Shown: in pieces, positions 34,561 to 47,252 of the stretch
How positions within the stretch are numbered: position 1 is the first letter of the stretch
Layout of the letters: every line of letters starts with the position of its first letter
Assembly: GCA_028551475.1 (NCBI GenBank)
Contig: CM052357.1
Location: forward strand, 3,348,001-3,412,000
Direction: 5' to 3'
From: Casuarina equisetifolia
Taxonomy: Eukaryota > Streptophyta > Magnoliopsida > Fagales > Casuarinaceae
Length of the DNA stretch: 64,000 bases
The notes under the pieces: model-generated
What the model was told of the DNA's origin: nothing
The model's input: only the letters and a program-made list of their open reading frames with translations
The model's database searches: none
Position numbers and translations under genes: made by a program

Positions 34561-37300
34561 ATTTTTTTTATCATTTTGGAACCAGAAAAAAAAGAAAGAA
34601 TGAAACTCGTAAAATCTCACCTTTCTCAAACCCCAATAAATTGAGACTTGATTTCCTCAATTTCCTATTTAAAATTTTAAAGAAAAAGGTGTTAAGAATT
34701 CAAACTGTCAAGCTTACAAACTTTCCTTTGATGTATTCCTGACAACCATGAAGAATTACTTGCTCAAATTAGCCCATTTGTTCACGAGAGATTGCAAGGA
34801 ATTTTGGTTGATGCCATTTGCAAACAAGTCTTGTGGAGAGATTTACACATGCAAGTGAGTCTCCAGAATGCCAAAAAATAATATGAGCGAAGACTTGGTG
34901 AGTCACCAAGTACAATTCCTAGACAAAAGGATTGAGAGTTTGTGTCTTTATTTGTTAGTAGAACTCCCAATTAAGACTTGTTGGACCTGTTATTGCAATT
35001 TAGTAATTAAAACACTATGTGTCCCATTGTTCCTTGGATTGATGCGAAGGGACTTTAACCTATGATGGCCCGGAGGATACTTCAGAGGACTAGTTGGAGG
35101 GAATATTCCATCAAAGTTCCTCGCAAGTCAGAAATCGTGTTTTGCTTAAAGTGTGAAATCATTAAGAAGGACGTGACATAATGAAATGGACCTCTCTTTA
35201 CTTGGTTGCTTGCCAGAAACTTCAGGGCATTTGATTGAAGACGTGATTAAAAATAGAGAGGGATGTGAGTGGTGGGCGTAGTGGCGTGAAAAGAAGGGAT
35301 TTTTCCTTAGTTTTTCCAATGAGACCGAAATCCTTTCGTGAAATTTGAGTGTCAGGCATTATAATCATCATGAATCGAGGTAGATGGTGAAAATCTATGT
35401 TACCAGTCTGTACACAAAATCAAGTTGCAATATTTACTCCTCATACAAGTTCTTTGAGCAATAGAATTTTAAAAATTCAACCAACATTATGGGAACTTGT
35501 TTTGTTTCCAAAGGAAAGGCAAGTATCATTTGAGCATAAAGAATAATTGATTATCAGATCTTTCATACATCATAATTTCATCACACAAAGAACATAAAGT
35601 TCATATTAGAATCAAATTTTAAAAATAAATGGATAATTTACAAGCCCCAAATTTGCTTTTAAACTAAAATAATTTGTGGAGACTTTATAACGTCATGCCA
35701 ACCCAGACTGCCAACTCTCAAGTGTATTCTGGGAGCTCGATTGAACGGTAGTTTGCACTGATGTTACGATCTGGAACTTCTACACTATGATTTCCCTTAG
35801 AAATAGGCTGAATGCTCGACAAAAGGCCTATTCCAATGTGGTAGCTTTTTAGCAGTCACCAGGTCCAGAGCTCGATGCGTTCTTGAAAAGGTTGGATTGA
35901 CCCTCAAAGGAAATGCCACGAGTAGTTATTTGGAAGTTATTAGTTATCTGCAAAATCAGCCCCCTCCCCTGTTCCTTGTGCGCTGAATGACCATCACCGC
36001 TTTCTTTTAAGCCATCAAAAGGAGGACATAGAAACATGACTTTGTTAAAGCACAAGTCAACCAAAATAGAGAGGAGAAAGATAAAGTCCTATATGATGCT
36101 CCTTCTAGTACCAAAACATCGACAATGAATTCAGGCTAGCATACCTACAGTATTCTTTGGAGCGGGTGCAGAGGAACACTATTGGGGAAGCATGCTCTAC
36201 TTGACTGCCTACAATCCGAAAGAGATTGTTAGCTTGAGAACCAAACTTACAACTGTACAATAGTTTCTATATTTTCGAAGTGTAATTTAAAAATATGTAA
36301 TGAACACTATTTTTAATGGACAAACAAATAATGATCTATGTAAATTTTAATTGCAATTCTACACCTATTTGTTGATCACTCTTTCAATTTGTATTGCATA
36401 TGCGTATTCCTTTTGGATCTTAAGTTTTATATTAACAATCCTTGAAAACACTTAAGATTTCTACTTCAATTAATAAGCTTTAGAGGTAAAGCCTCAAGAA
36501 AAGTGTTATATGCTTTGTAAGGACTCCCACATTAAAAGAAAGCAGCATATGAATGTTGATGGCAAAGGAAATCTATTGAGTCATGCCTAATGGAAGCATC
36601 ATGGATACATAACCTGAGGATATAAGATTTCTGCACTGGTCCCTCCTCATAATGCGAGGAGAAATTCAATTCAGTTATGCTTTACCTTCCCACTTACATT
36701 ATATGAGACCTAAGCGCATTGCCATTATTGAAAATCAAGTCCTTGTTGAATGCAACAATCAAAAATATTGTTGGAGTTTTACAATTGAAGACTCCACTCT
36801 TCCTTAAAGCCTGAGCCAGAAATATAGTCAAGGGCAACGACCCTTCCTACACGGCAGCATAAGAGCAATAGGTGTCCCATTCCAAGTTTTAGTCCAGAGA
36901 CCGGAATTGATGACTCCTCCATGCAAAGTCAAGCCCATCCTATGGAGCAGAGTGAAAGACGATATAAATCAAAGTTGTGGAAGACAAAATACATTGAATC
37001 GCCTTGTCCCGTCCTTTGCTCCAAAGACTTGAATCACCAGCTCATGGCTGTTAGGTCGGTTGCCACTGTAAAAAACTCGGAGATTTCAGCCATTCACATG
37101 CTCTTTGTAGCGTAAAGCTATCCATTTGTAGAAGAAGCCATCAAGCACCGTTTGGTCAAAAGACCGTAGCCCATCTTTATACACACTTACAACAAATAAA
37201 CAAAGAAGAAAAACAGCCCTTCGTTTTCCGCCCCTTGAAGACGAGCTACAAATGGAAGCGGAACTTACAGGAAGCTCCGGGTGCTGCAGTGAGCACGGAG
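34560..37300. repeat. Upstream segment of gene B, shared with 60.0-62.1 kb
   Basis: No intact gene. About 34740-37200 pairs with about 60040-62120, the upstream region of gene D. It starts as 5'-flank repeat (the GTGAAATCATTAAGAAGGACGT-like island near 35153). It then has an anonymous conserved part (35640-36060), followed by 3'-flank-type sequence (the AGCATGCTCTACTTGACTGC island near 36188). It ends near 37200 with an ATAAACAAAGAAGAAAAACA island found in all blocks. Confidence 0.6.
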
Positions 37301-38380
37301 CAGAGCATCTTTCTACCTAATCAATGTATTTACAATTTGACATGAATTGATACCAAAATACTTGCAGTATTGCAGTTTGAAGAATGATTAAATCCTGGTT
37401 TCTCATTCCAGTTTTCTAGTGCCACGTTCTCTTATAGTCCTGCTCCTCGTGATAACTTGCAAATTTGGTAGTGGTTTTTGATAAACTTTCACTATCACTT
37501 GGTGTTTTAGTAGATGGTTTGATTTAGCAAGGCAATTAATCGGCTGCCTTTTCATTAAATTCTTATAACTTAAGAAATCAAACACCTGGATCTATAATCA
37601 TGCACACCCAGACTCACGGCCTTGACACTGACAAGTGCCACGCAGTTGCCAAACAATTTCTCACTCAAGACAAATTTACAAACACTTGAAGGGAAAAATA
37701 AATTATTTAGTATACAAACTAAATTGCAATGTTACTCAACTAGCCTATACAACACCTAGCAATGATATGTAATGGGTGTTCTCAAGTATTACGCTCTTTC
37801 TTCCGTATATTTGATGCAATGAAAATATATATCAAATACATGTGCTGCACCACATTAGATATAATTTAAGCTCCTGCTACAAGTGAATGTGCTAAAGTGT
37901 ATTTTAAAGATAATCAACTACAAATTAGTTCAAACTAAGATGTATTTTCATGCACAACATAAACACTCAATATCTTATAGTGGGGTTTTAAAATTAGGCA
38001 TTTGTTTCTCTAATAAATTGGCTGTCACAATAATATGTGTAAGTCAACTAATAATCATTGTGAAAAATGCCCTTATTCTTGTAGTACACATGTTGATTTA
38101 AGAAATAGTCATGATTTAATCACACATTCAAGAAGTAATTAAACAATTTCGTAAATACCAAACTTCTTACTTTATGGTTTCAAATTAAACACCCAAAAGC
38201 ATACATGCAGTCTTGCTGTTAAAAAATATTTCATCAATAATGGTCACTGAGCAAGAATGACATAAACCATAAGCATCAAAGTATAACCAAAAGTAGAGAT
38301 AAAAACTAATCATGAACCAATTTCCTTTTCGCTCCATATCGAAAAAGTGAATCCAATAAAAAAAAATTTAATGTGTTTGA
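37300..38380. repeat. Duplicated flank shared with 20.9-22.1 kb
   Basis: Same content and order as 20930-22080: CAGTTTTCTAGTGCCACGTT near 37411 and CACGGCCTTGACACTGACAA near 37615. No gene is recognised. Confidence 0.6.
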
Positions 38381-40430
38381 TTTAAACATAGCCAGGTGGA
38401 ATAAAGAAAAGACTTCTGTTACCCTGGAGCACTCAAGAACTAGCAATTAAATGTTTACGTTATAATAAAAAACTCAATAGTAAAATAGTTATTATAATGA
38501 GAGAGAAAACTAGACTAATATTGATGAATTTTCACTTTGTTATACAAGTGCATCAAACAAAGCCCACACTTGTCTCCTATCAAATATACTTCATTGATTT
38601 AACCAATAAACTCATGCTACGTGCTTACATTACATTCAAAAAAGCCAAAAACAAAGACAGACTCCAAATGAGAGAGGAGATTCTCAAGGCTTTTTGAATC
38701 CAAACTTGGTAGAGAAATACTACAAACTTGAATGAATTCTGAAGCATAACACTGATGTACTGGACGTTCCCCACATTCCACCTCTACAAAGAACTTGAAT
38801 GAACTTCGAAGCGTCATATTAATTGATCATCTTTGAATCACCTTGAGATATCACATCCAAACATACAATTCAATTCCAGCAGATTATGGATTTCTCCATC
38901 CTGTGAAAAAATGAAAATCAAGAAAAGAAGACATCAATCAAAGTTATTTACAGCTATTGCACAACGATAACTTTTATATGTTCAACAATGCGATATACAT
39001 TTGCTAGACAGTCCAGTTTCAATCCATGAAAGGATAGAATTTATACCAGAAAGAGAGTCGAACTATCAAAACCAAGACAAGTGGGTAATAAGAACAAAAT
39101 ATAGCTCTGAAACGTCATTCCAATGTTCCTAACGTGTCCCATACTCCTTCAACTCCACAATATTCAGATTGTTTGTTGCCGTTGAAACCCAAGATAGCTC
39201 ATCCGCCCAAATCACTTTGCACCTTCTGGAGAAAGCTATTCTACTATAAACACACAAACTCCATTTGGCCCAATGGAAGGGACTTTAGGAACACTAAAGG
39301 CTAAGAGATGTTCTGGATCACCTTCGCTTTTGTGGTGCTGCTGCTTCTGCATTACCATGGTGCTACTTACAACTTTCAGAAATCTGTATGTCATTGGGAA
39401 AACTTGAATTCAGACCACTGAAGAGATTCACAATGCGACACCACCACTAATCAACCTCAAGTCATTGTTGAGCACAACCTTCTTGAGAGTTGCATATCAT
39501 GAACCTTTAGCATTCTTTGTTTGAAGATTCAGACAATTTAATGTCAAAATATTGGAAATAGAAAAAGAAAAAAACATAAACAAAAATAGAAACAGGACTA
39601 GGTAAAGATAAAATACCACCAAAATAAGAATGAAAAAGACAGAGTACTCCATATTAAAAGGAAAAAAAAGAAAAAGGCAAAGAAAAACTATATGATGATC
39701 GTTCTAGTTTAACAACTTCTATAACGAAGCTAATATATTTGTACAAAGCTGATGAAACAAGCGAACAAGGCAGCCAAAAGGATAGAGTTCATACCAGAAA
39801 AGAGACTCATCAAACTTTCTAAATGCCAGACGAGTGGGGAAATGCTACTAAGAACAATACATATATCTAAGAACTCATTCCAATTTTCCCAACGTGTCCC
39901 ACTCCTTCAGACTTTTTGCTGCCATTGAAACCTTAAGGTAGCTCCATCCACCCAAATCAGTCTGCACTTTCTGGAAAACGATTATTTTATAAACATACAA
40001 ATTCCATTAGGCCCAATGAGAGAGACTTCAAGGACACTAAAGACTAGCGGAAGTTTTGGACTACCTTCATTGACTTGAAGTTGGCAAAGGAACTGAAGAA
40101 GAGTAGGAATTTTATCGTCTGCTGCTTCTGCATTATTGTGGTGGGAGGAACAACTTCCAGAAATTTGTATGTCATAGCAAAGCCGACCCCAGTTGTTGAT
40201 CATGATTTCATGCGTTAATTTGTTATTTCTCACAACTTTTTTAATCAGGAAACTGTTTGAGGATATAGTAATTACTTTCATGATCATTAATTCCTTAAAA
40301 CCAAATAAGGATTTGATTTTGTGAAAAGCATGCTCTACTTGACTGCCTACAATCCAAAAGAGATCGTCATCCTGAGAATCCAAGCCTACAAGTGGAGAAT
40401 GGTTGCTATTTTTGAAGTGCAATTTAACAA
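38380..40430 (-). pseudogene. Decayed TNL 3' end downstream of gene C
   Basis: Paralog of 22080-24110. The better C-JID remnant lies at about 40100-39982, where the minus strand reads a worn LeuCysGlnLeuGlnValAsnGlu, then PheSerValLeuGluVal and IleGlyProAsnGly. These match CysArgLeuGlnValAsnGlu / PheArgValLeuGluVal / AlaGlyLeuAsnGly in gene D. A second remnant is at about 39370-39150 and a tail-exon trace near 38800-38700. Frames are broken. Confidence 0.6.
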
Positions 40431-40439
40431 GAAATAATG

Positions 40440-41955
40440 AAGACTATGTCTTATGAACAAACTTGTGAATGATCTAAATGAATTTGAACTGCAATTCTGC
40501 ACCAATTTGGACGATCACTCCCTAGTCAACATTGCATATGCATCTTGCATTTGGATTTTCAATTTTAGATCTGGAATCCCAGAGAACACCAAGTTTCCCT
40601 TTAATCAAGAAGATAAAGAGGTAGAAAACCAGGGAAAAGCACCATTTGCTTTGTAGGGACTCCCATGGTGGAACAAAAGCAGTATATGAATGGTGATGGC
40701 CCGGAGATCTAATTAAGCATATCTAATGAGAATAACAATGATCCAAAATCCCAGGGATTCTAAATTCATACCTTGTTCCTTCCCTCAAATGCGAGGAAAG
40801 ATTCAATCTAGTTATGCATCACTTGCATTGAATGTCAAGTCATTGATGAATGCAACCTGTTTTCAGAATCAAATGAGTCCGACAATCAAAAACATTGTTC
40901 AAATTTGATACTTGAGCCCTACACTCTTACTTGCAGATCACAACCAGAAAACCACAAAAACCATTTGAATTTTTCAGAATAAAAATAACTCTTCTGCACG
41001 AAACAGAGAAACTGTTAACACTTAGCAGATACAAAACAGAGAACCAGAAGCAAGAGTCGACTGGAAGCACTAGACAATATTTGGCACAATGTGATTGTAT
41101 TTCACTTTCTCACTTTACATACAAACCAAATCAACAAAGGGTAATTGTTCTACAACCATCCACCACACCACTACCGAAGAACAACATCAAAGCGTACCTG
41201 CAATAGTGGGCAAATAGGGCTTGCATGCCCAAACCTCCCGGTGTTTCTGCTCCTCCACGCCTTAGAGTCTGCAAGTTTCGAGCACAGGGAAACACAAGGA
41301 AAGTATCATCAATTCTAGTTGAAGTGTCTACCCTCAAAAACAGAAACGTATGTCATCTGGTGGCAGCCACATGTTAAGTGCACAGTAATTTGCATAAACA
41401 CTCAACAAATACCCCAAAAAAGTTCAATCAGATCTTCTCCCACACATGGCGACATTCATGTCTGTTGCCATGAATTCGATACGTTTAGCATGTTTCATTT
41501 AAACATTGGTACAAATTCGACTTAGTCAAATATTAACAACAAATGGGAAAAGAAAACCAGCAAAGAATATATAAGCAGGACTCGTTAAAACAATAAGAAC
41601 CCGAAATTTGGAGAAAAAGAGCATAGAAACCACAAAGAACTTCAAAAAAATAAAGTGTTATTCTTTTTGCTACTGTAACATTTGTAATGGAATCAGACTA
41701 GCATATATGAGATGCGCTCAAGACATAATGAGAGGAAGACAATAAAGGAAAGAGCTTTAGCTAAAATTGAACACTAAAAAGATAGTAATGATAACTTTTA
41801 TGATATAGTAAAATAAGGACAATAAATGAGGAGAGCAAAAATTGGACTAACATTGATGAATGTTGATCCTGTTATGCTGGTACATAAGGCAGCCCACACT
41901 TGGTCATTGTCATTGATTTAACCAATAAACTTGCATGCGAAACATTTGTATTCTC
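40440..41955. repeat. TNL 3'-flank repeat, copy 3
   Basis: Paralog of 1620-2980 and 24200-25560, ending at the tail exon of gene C. It contains ACGTATGTCATCTGGTGGC near 41347 and GAATTCGATACGTTTAGC near 41472. Its similarity to the gene A copy is visibly higher than to the gene B copy. Confidence 0.6.
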
Positions 41956-44900
41956 TTAATGGGACCAGCAACAAACTTTGTTGACAAATGGTGCGAGGAA
42001 CTCAAATGTACTCTGAAGCATCTTTTTGATGTACTCTGACATGTTTAACACTCCTTCATTTCTATATTCATAATGTTCGTTGTAATTGAAGCTTGAAGGA
42101 AGTTGATTATTCTCTTGTTGAACTACCCCCTCTTCTTGCCGTCCTGCAAAACAATATAAATTAAGAAATAAAACATGAATCATGATTGTTTTAAGTGATT
42201 ACACAATAATAACTTGTAGTTATTTTAATAATACAATATGTATTTGCTAAAAACATATAGCAAAAGAGTCACTATTTATTCAATTTATGAAAGAAATTGT
42301 GGATGTAAATGAAGGATTTTAAAAGTTTTATTATCAAAAACAAAATAGATAATCATAGACTCAATCACTGACCAACAAGTTTTCAAATTAGTGAATATAT
42401 CCACTTTATGATTAAATATCTCAAGCAAGGATGCAATTACTCAAATCTAATGTACTTTAGGCTAAACATTTTAATTAATTTGTTCCTAAATAGATCCAAG
42501 TTCACAATTGAGGATAGACAAAGATCATTAAGTAATGATTAGTCAATAAGATTTCACATAAGTGAACATATCCATTTAATTATCAAATATCTCCAGCAAG
42601 ATCGTATTTACTTAGATATAATGTAATCTAGGTTGAACATTCAAATTAATTTGTTCTTAAATAATTCCAACTTCACAATTAAGAATAAACAAAAATCACT
42701 AAGCAATGCTCCATCCCTTAAACTAAATTATTGCTAATCTATGCTTTTTGAAAGAGCTTAAACTTGGTCAAAAAGCAAAAAACTAATCAAACTTAAGTCA
42801 CAATCCCTACTAAATAGGAACTTTACAAAATATAGTCACTCAACTTGATAAATTTGTAATGAAATTAAGGTAGAATATTTGTAATATACTCATAAAGATT
42901 TTCTTAAGGTCTATTGGGCTACTCATGAGCTGTAAAAGATTAATGATAAATTTTTTATCTTTTGCAAAAAAAATAAAAAAAAATAAAAACAATAAAATTA
43001 CACATAATAATAAATGAGACAAAAAAAAAATAGAAATGCATTTTATTGTCCATGCTAATACACATGGTGAAGCCCCATCATGTGCACTGTGAATATGACT
43101 AAATTGACTTAACATATTAACATAGATGCTACAACATTACATTACCTTCAATAGGACCATCGACATGGAATCCTGAAGAAAGGTACCCTACACTTCTCTT
43201 ATCAAAACCATGTGAGGAAATGCCACTAAGAACTCCAGAGAAGTCATCAACATCATGCTTAAATACTAGGCGGGCCCCACACTCCTTCAGTTCAACATTT
43301 TTGTTGTTTGTTGCAATTGAAACCCCCCGGCAGTACGCCTTGCTTCTAGGCGGATCCGACGGATCCACGATATCCACAGATTCCGACAGATCCCAGAAAA
43401 AGCTGGAACTTATAAATATCCAAGCTCCATTTAACCCCACACGACGGACTTCAGGGACACGAAAATGCAAGCGAAATCTGGAACGACATTTATCGGAGTG
43501 CAATCGGCACACAAATCTGGGAAAATTAGGATTATTCCCACTAACTGCACCAAAACTTGAACTCCCATCCTCATGGACTTCATAAACAATAAACACAGCA
43601 TATCCCTTGAAATCACTGGTCCAATTGAAAGATAAACGGCTTTGAAGCATTCCAGAAACACTAGAGCTCCTTTGGCTGAACCACGCTGGGACTTTAGATT
43701 CCAACGTAGGGCCCCATGACATTGTCTTCTCAATGGATTCCAACTGGAAGAAAGAATAAAAAGACGAGAAGAGAAAGACATCAGTTGCAATTCTTTTAAT
43801 CTATGTTTATTTCAGCAACGTGATGCAGGTTTCTTAAAAATGAGAGTAAAAGACTTACACTTCTTGCAGTCCATATACGACTTTGTGGAGACAAATAAAG
43901 GATCCTGTAAGGTTTGCTACCATTACGAAAATATATGCCCGAAAAAGACAAACCACCGCTATCCAACTTTTCACTTGAAATCCACGCGTCCATTTCATCA
44001 TAACTAAGCATCTCCAGCGAGAAACAGTTTTCCAGAGACACATATTCTAATTGGAATGGGAGCTTTGGCAATATCTGAAGCGCACCACAGTCTTCCAAGC
44101 ATAGATTCTCAATGGAAATTTCAGAAATGTTATCTGATATTCTCGTAAATTTGCCTCGCGACATAATTGGCCACTTAATTGAGGGAGGATAATTGGGATT
44201 TTCTTGCGTCGTTAAACACCTCAAATGTGTGGGTGGAGGTATGATCAACTCTTCAAGATTCCTAATATCAGCTACCCGAAGATATTCTAGGTTGGGAGAT
44301 AACACAGACGGTGGTATGCTAGTGAGTTTGTTCCCATCTAGATTCAAATATATGAGTGAGGATAAACAACTAAAATCACTAGGCAAGTCTCCCTCTGATA
44401 GATTACAATATGCCAAATCTAGGGTTTCTAAAGAGCTTAAACTTGATATTGAATTAGGGAGCTTAAAACTAGTGGGATTTGAACTACTACCCCCAACATA
44501 TAAGCTTTCGAGTTTTGTTGAAAATAGAATGGAGGATGGTAATTGTCTTATAGCAGTTCCTCTTATACTAAACACCTCTAGATGCTTGATCCCACTCACA
44601 GTCTCTGGAATTTCATTAGCAATATTTGGAAAATAATTCAATTTTGGACAATTACTAAAACTAAGATGTATAAGGGATGGCAAGCTGATCTTGTCTGGCA
44701 ATATATTAAGCCTTTTGCAATATGATAGGACCAATCGTCTTAGTCGTTTGAGAAATCCAATAGATGAGTGGACCTTTGACAAATATGGACATTTAACAAC
44801 CTCTAGTTCCACTATGTTTGGGATTTTACTAAGGTTTGGTATTTCGGTCAAATATTCCAACTCATGCAATTTAATGCATGTTAATTTTTCCAAACACTGT

Positions 44901-47252
44901 TTCAAAATAACAAATTGTTAAATAAATGAAGAAAAGTAAAAGGAAGAAGAGTAAAAAATATCTTTGCATAAGCTAAAATCTTACCTTACTTGCATCCCAT
45001 AAGAGTTTGATATGACTTTGAGATATTTCAAGCTCAACAAGATTGTGAGGATGAGAATCAAAGACTAAAGACTTTGAAGGAAATCCTCTCCATCTCAAAA
45101 CTATTAAATTATTGCTTAGTGTGAATTTTGAAGTCCAGCCATGACATTTCAAAGAGTGGAAGTCTTTACCATCATGACTAATGGCAAGAATTCTTAAACT
45201 TTTCATCGTTGAGAATGCATTTAAATTTAATTGCTCCCATTCTAGTAAAGAGAAATTTACAGCAATGCCTTTAACTGCATTTGTAACCTAAAAACCAATA
45301 AAAATGAAATTAGTGTAATAGAAATATTAAAATAATTAAATTCAAATATGCATAGATTCAAGTTTAAGCTAATATACATACATTATTATTTTTGAATAGG
45401 GAAATGATATCTTCACCACAGCATAATCTACTACGCTTGCCAGGCTCATTTGGAGACTCATGATAGACTTGGTGACCCATCTTTACCAACAAATCATGCA
45501 TCCAAATGTTTTCATCTTCTGAGATCTTTATGAGAGATTTGTCCTTTAGTACTTCAATATTGATAATAGGATTGTAACCTAAACTAGTTAATGCATCAAT
45601 CACTCCACATCCATATTGTCTTCCATTGAAGGAAAATGCAATATCTAAAAACAACTCTTTTTGTAAATACTCCAATCCATCAAAACTTATCCTAAGTTTA
45701 TCTAATATCTCAGCATTTGGATTTGCTTTTAATTTATCTTGAGCACTCTTCCATTGTTCAATTTTTCTACCAAATAAGAAAGATCCAAAAACTTCCAAAG
45801 CTAAAGGAAGGCCCCTTGCATAATCAACAATATCCTTTGATAATTTCACATAATTTTCTTTTGGATAATCTTGCTTAAAAGCTTTCAAACTAAAAAGCTT
45901 CAAGGCATCACACTCATCTAATGGCTGAACCTCATAAGTCTTGTCTACAAATCTCTTTAGCAAATGATTATCTCTACTTGTTATAAGAAGTCTACTTCCT
46001 TCCTTAAACCAATCGCGACTTCCTACTAATGCTTTTAATTGTTCATCTTTATCAACATTATCAAGAACAATAAACACCTTCTTATATGGTAGTCTATTTC
46101 CTATCTTCTTCATTCCCTCGTACACATCCCATATTTTTATTTCACTTTCCTTGAAAATCCCACAAATAAGTTGTTCTTGTAATGTACTTATATTTGTCTT
46201 TTTTGCACATTCACTAACATTAGCAATAAAGCAACTATCTTCAAATTTAGAAGAAAACATTTCATAAACAACCCTAGCAAGAGTTGTCTTCCCAACTCCT
46301 CCCATTCCAGAAATCCCTATAAAGCGAACATCTTCACACCCTATACAAAGGTGTGTCATCATTTCTTGCAATTGGAATTCTATTCCAACAACAGCACCGA
46401 AAATGTTTGGCATGTTAATATTCAATCCTTTGAGTATTGTTTTACAAATTTCTTCAACAACTACTGCTTCATGCCTACAAAAAAGAAGTTAATTTAGAAC
46501 TGCTATCTAAAATAAATTGAAATTGCAATTTATTTTGGCAAACAAAGTAAATGAAAATCTTTGTGCTAATCTATGGAAAAGTAAGCCAGGTTAGCATAAC
46601 GAACAAAAATAATGTTTCAATTTATTTTGGCTAGCAAAGTAAATGAAAATCTTCATGCTAATCTATGAAAAAGTAGGCCAAGTCAGTATAACGAACAAAA
46701 ATAATGTTACCTGTCATGTACATGCCATCCAGCGATATTACCTACTTCTTTTAAAATGGCTCTCCATGTTGCTCTTTGCTTTTCGTCAACCTCTGGATTT
46801 TCTTCATGATTGGCAAATGCTTCTTCAAAACTTTCCCTTTGCTTCCGCACATCAGAGGGATCCACATGATAAAAAAGGGGCAAAATTTTCAGTTGCTTTT
46901 CTTTGGAGCACTCTACAATCTTGGTTAACTCTATCAAACACCATGTAGAAAAAGCATAATTCTTCGAGATTATAATAACTGCATAATGAGAACCTTCTAT
47001 TGCACTTAAGAGCTCTTGAGAAATTTCTTTTCCTCGTTTTAACCCTTCGTCATCTCTAAAAACATTAATTCCTTTTTGTTTCATAGCAGTATACAGATGG
47101 TCTGTAATGTTTTCACGAGTATCCTTTCCAAAGAAACTGAGGAAAACATCATATTCCCCTCGAGATATTATAGATGAAGACGCCCATTCAGGTATTAAAG
47201 ATAAAGATAAAGATGAAGATGAAGAGGCACGCAGATTTCTCACGAATGCCAT
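41956..47252 (-). CDS. TNL gene C: intact TIR-NB-ARC-LRR-C-JID immune receptor (1253 aa)
   Basis: The only copy in the window that reads through. Exons: 47252-46711 TIR, 46474-45382 NB-ARC, 45287-44985 linker and first LRR, 44896-43859 LRR, 43743-43146 C-JID, 42143-41956 tail. Together they are 3762 nt, 1254 codons with stop. TIR catalytic Glu108 is in WCLIEL. The P-loop GMGGVGKTT is at about 237-245, kinase-2 FIVLDNVD around 319, RNBS-B and GLPLAL follow, and MHDL is at about 506. LRRs cover about 600-990. The C-JID opens with WGPTLE / WFSQRSS (about 993-1191), and a 62-residue tail ends CCWSH. Intron donor 2 is GTATGT. A cytosolic or nucleocytoplasmic receptor that would signal through NADase activity is expected from the family. 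The ligand is unknown. It looks like a D-like/A-like recombinant. Confidence 0.92.
42370..42800 (-). pseudogene. Fossil LRR segment in intron 5 of gene C, tandemly duplicated
   Basis: Same doubled ~160-bp unit as in gene A: first copy about 42373-42525, second about 42540-42700, then AATGCTCCATCC (42705) and AGAGCTTAAACTTGG (42753). No open frame. Confidence 0.55.
46526..46708. repeat. 92-bp tandem duplication in intron 1 of gene C
   Basis: Two copies starting CAATTTATTTTGGC at 46526 and 46618, both ending ACGAACAAAAATAATGTT. The copy at 46618 runs into the true donor. The copy at 46526 lacks the exon border, so splicing should be unaffected. Confidence 0.8.
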
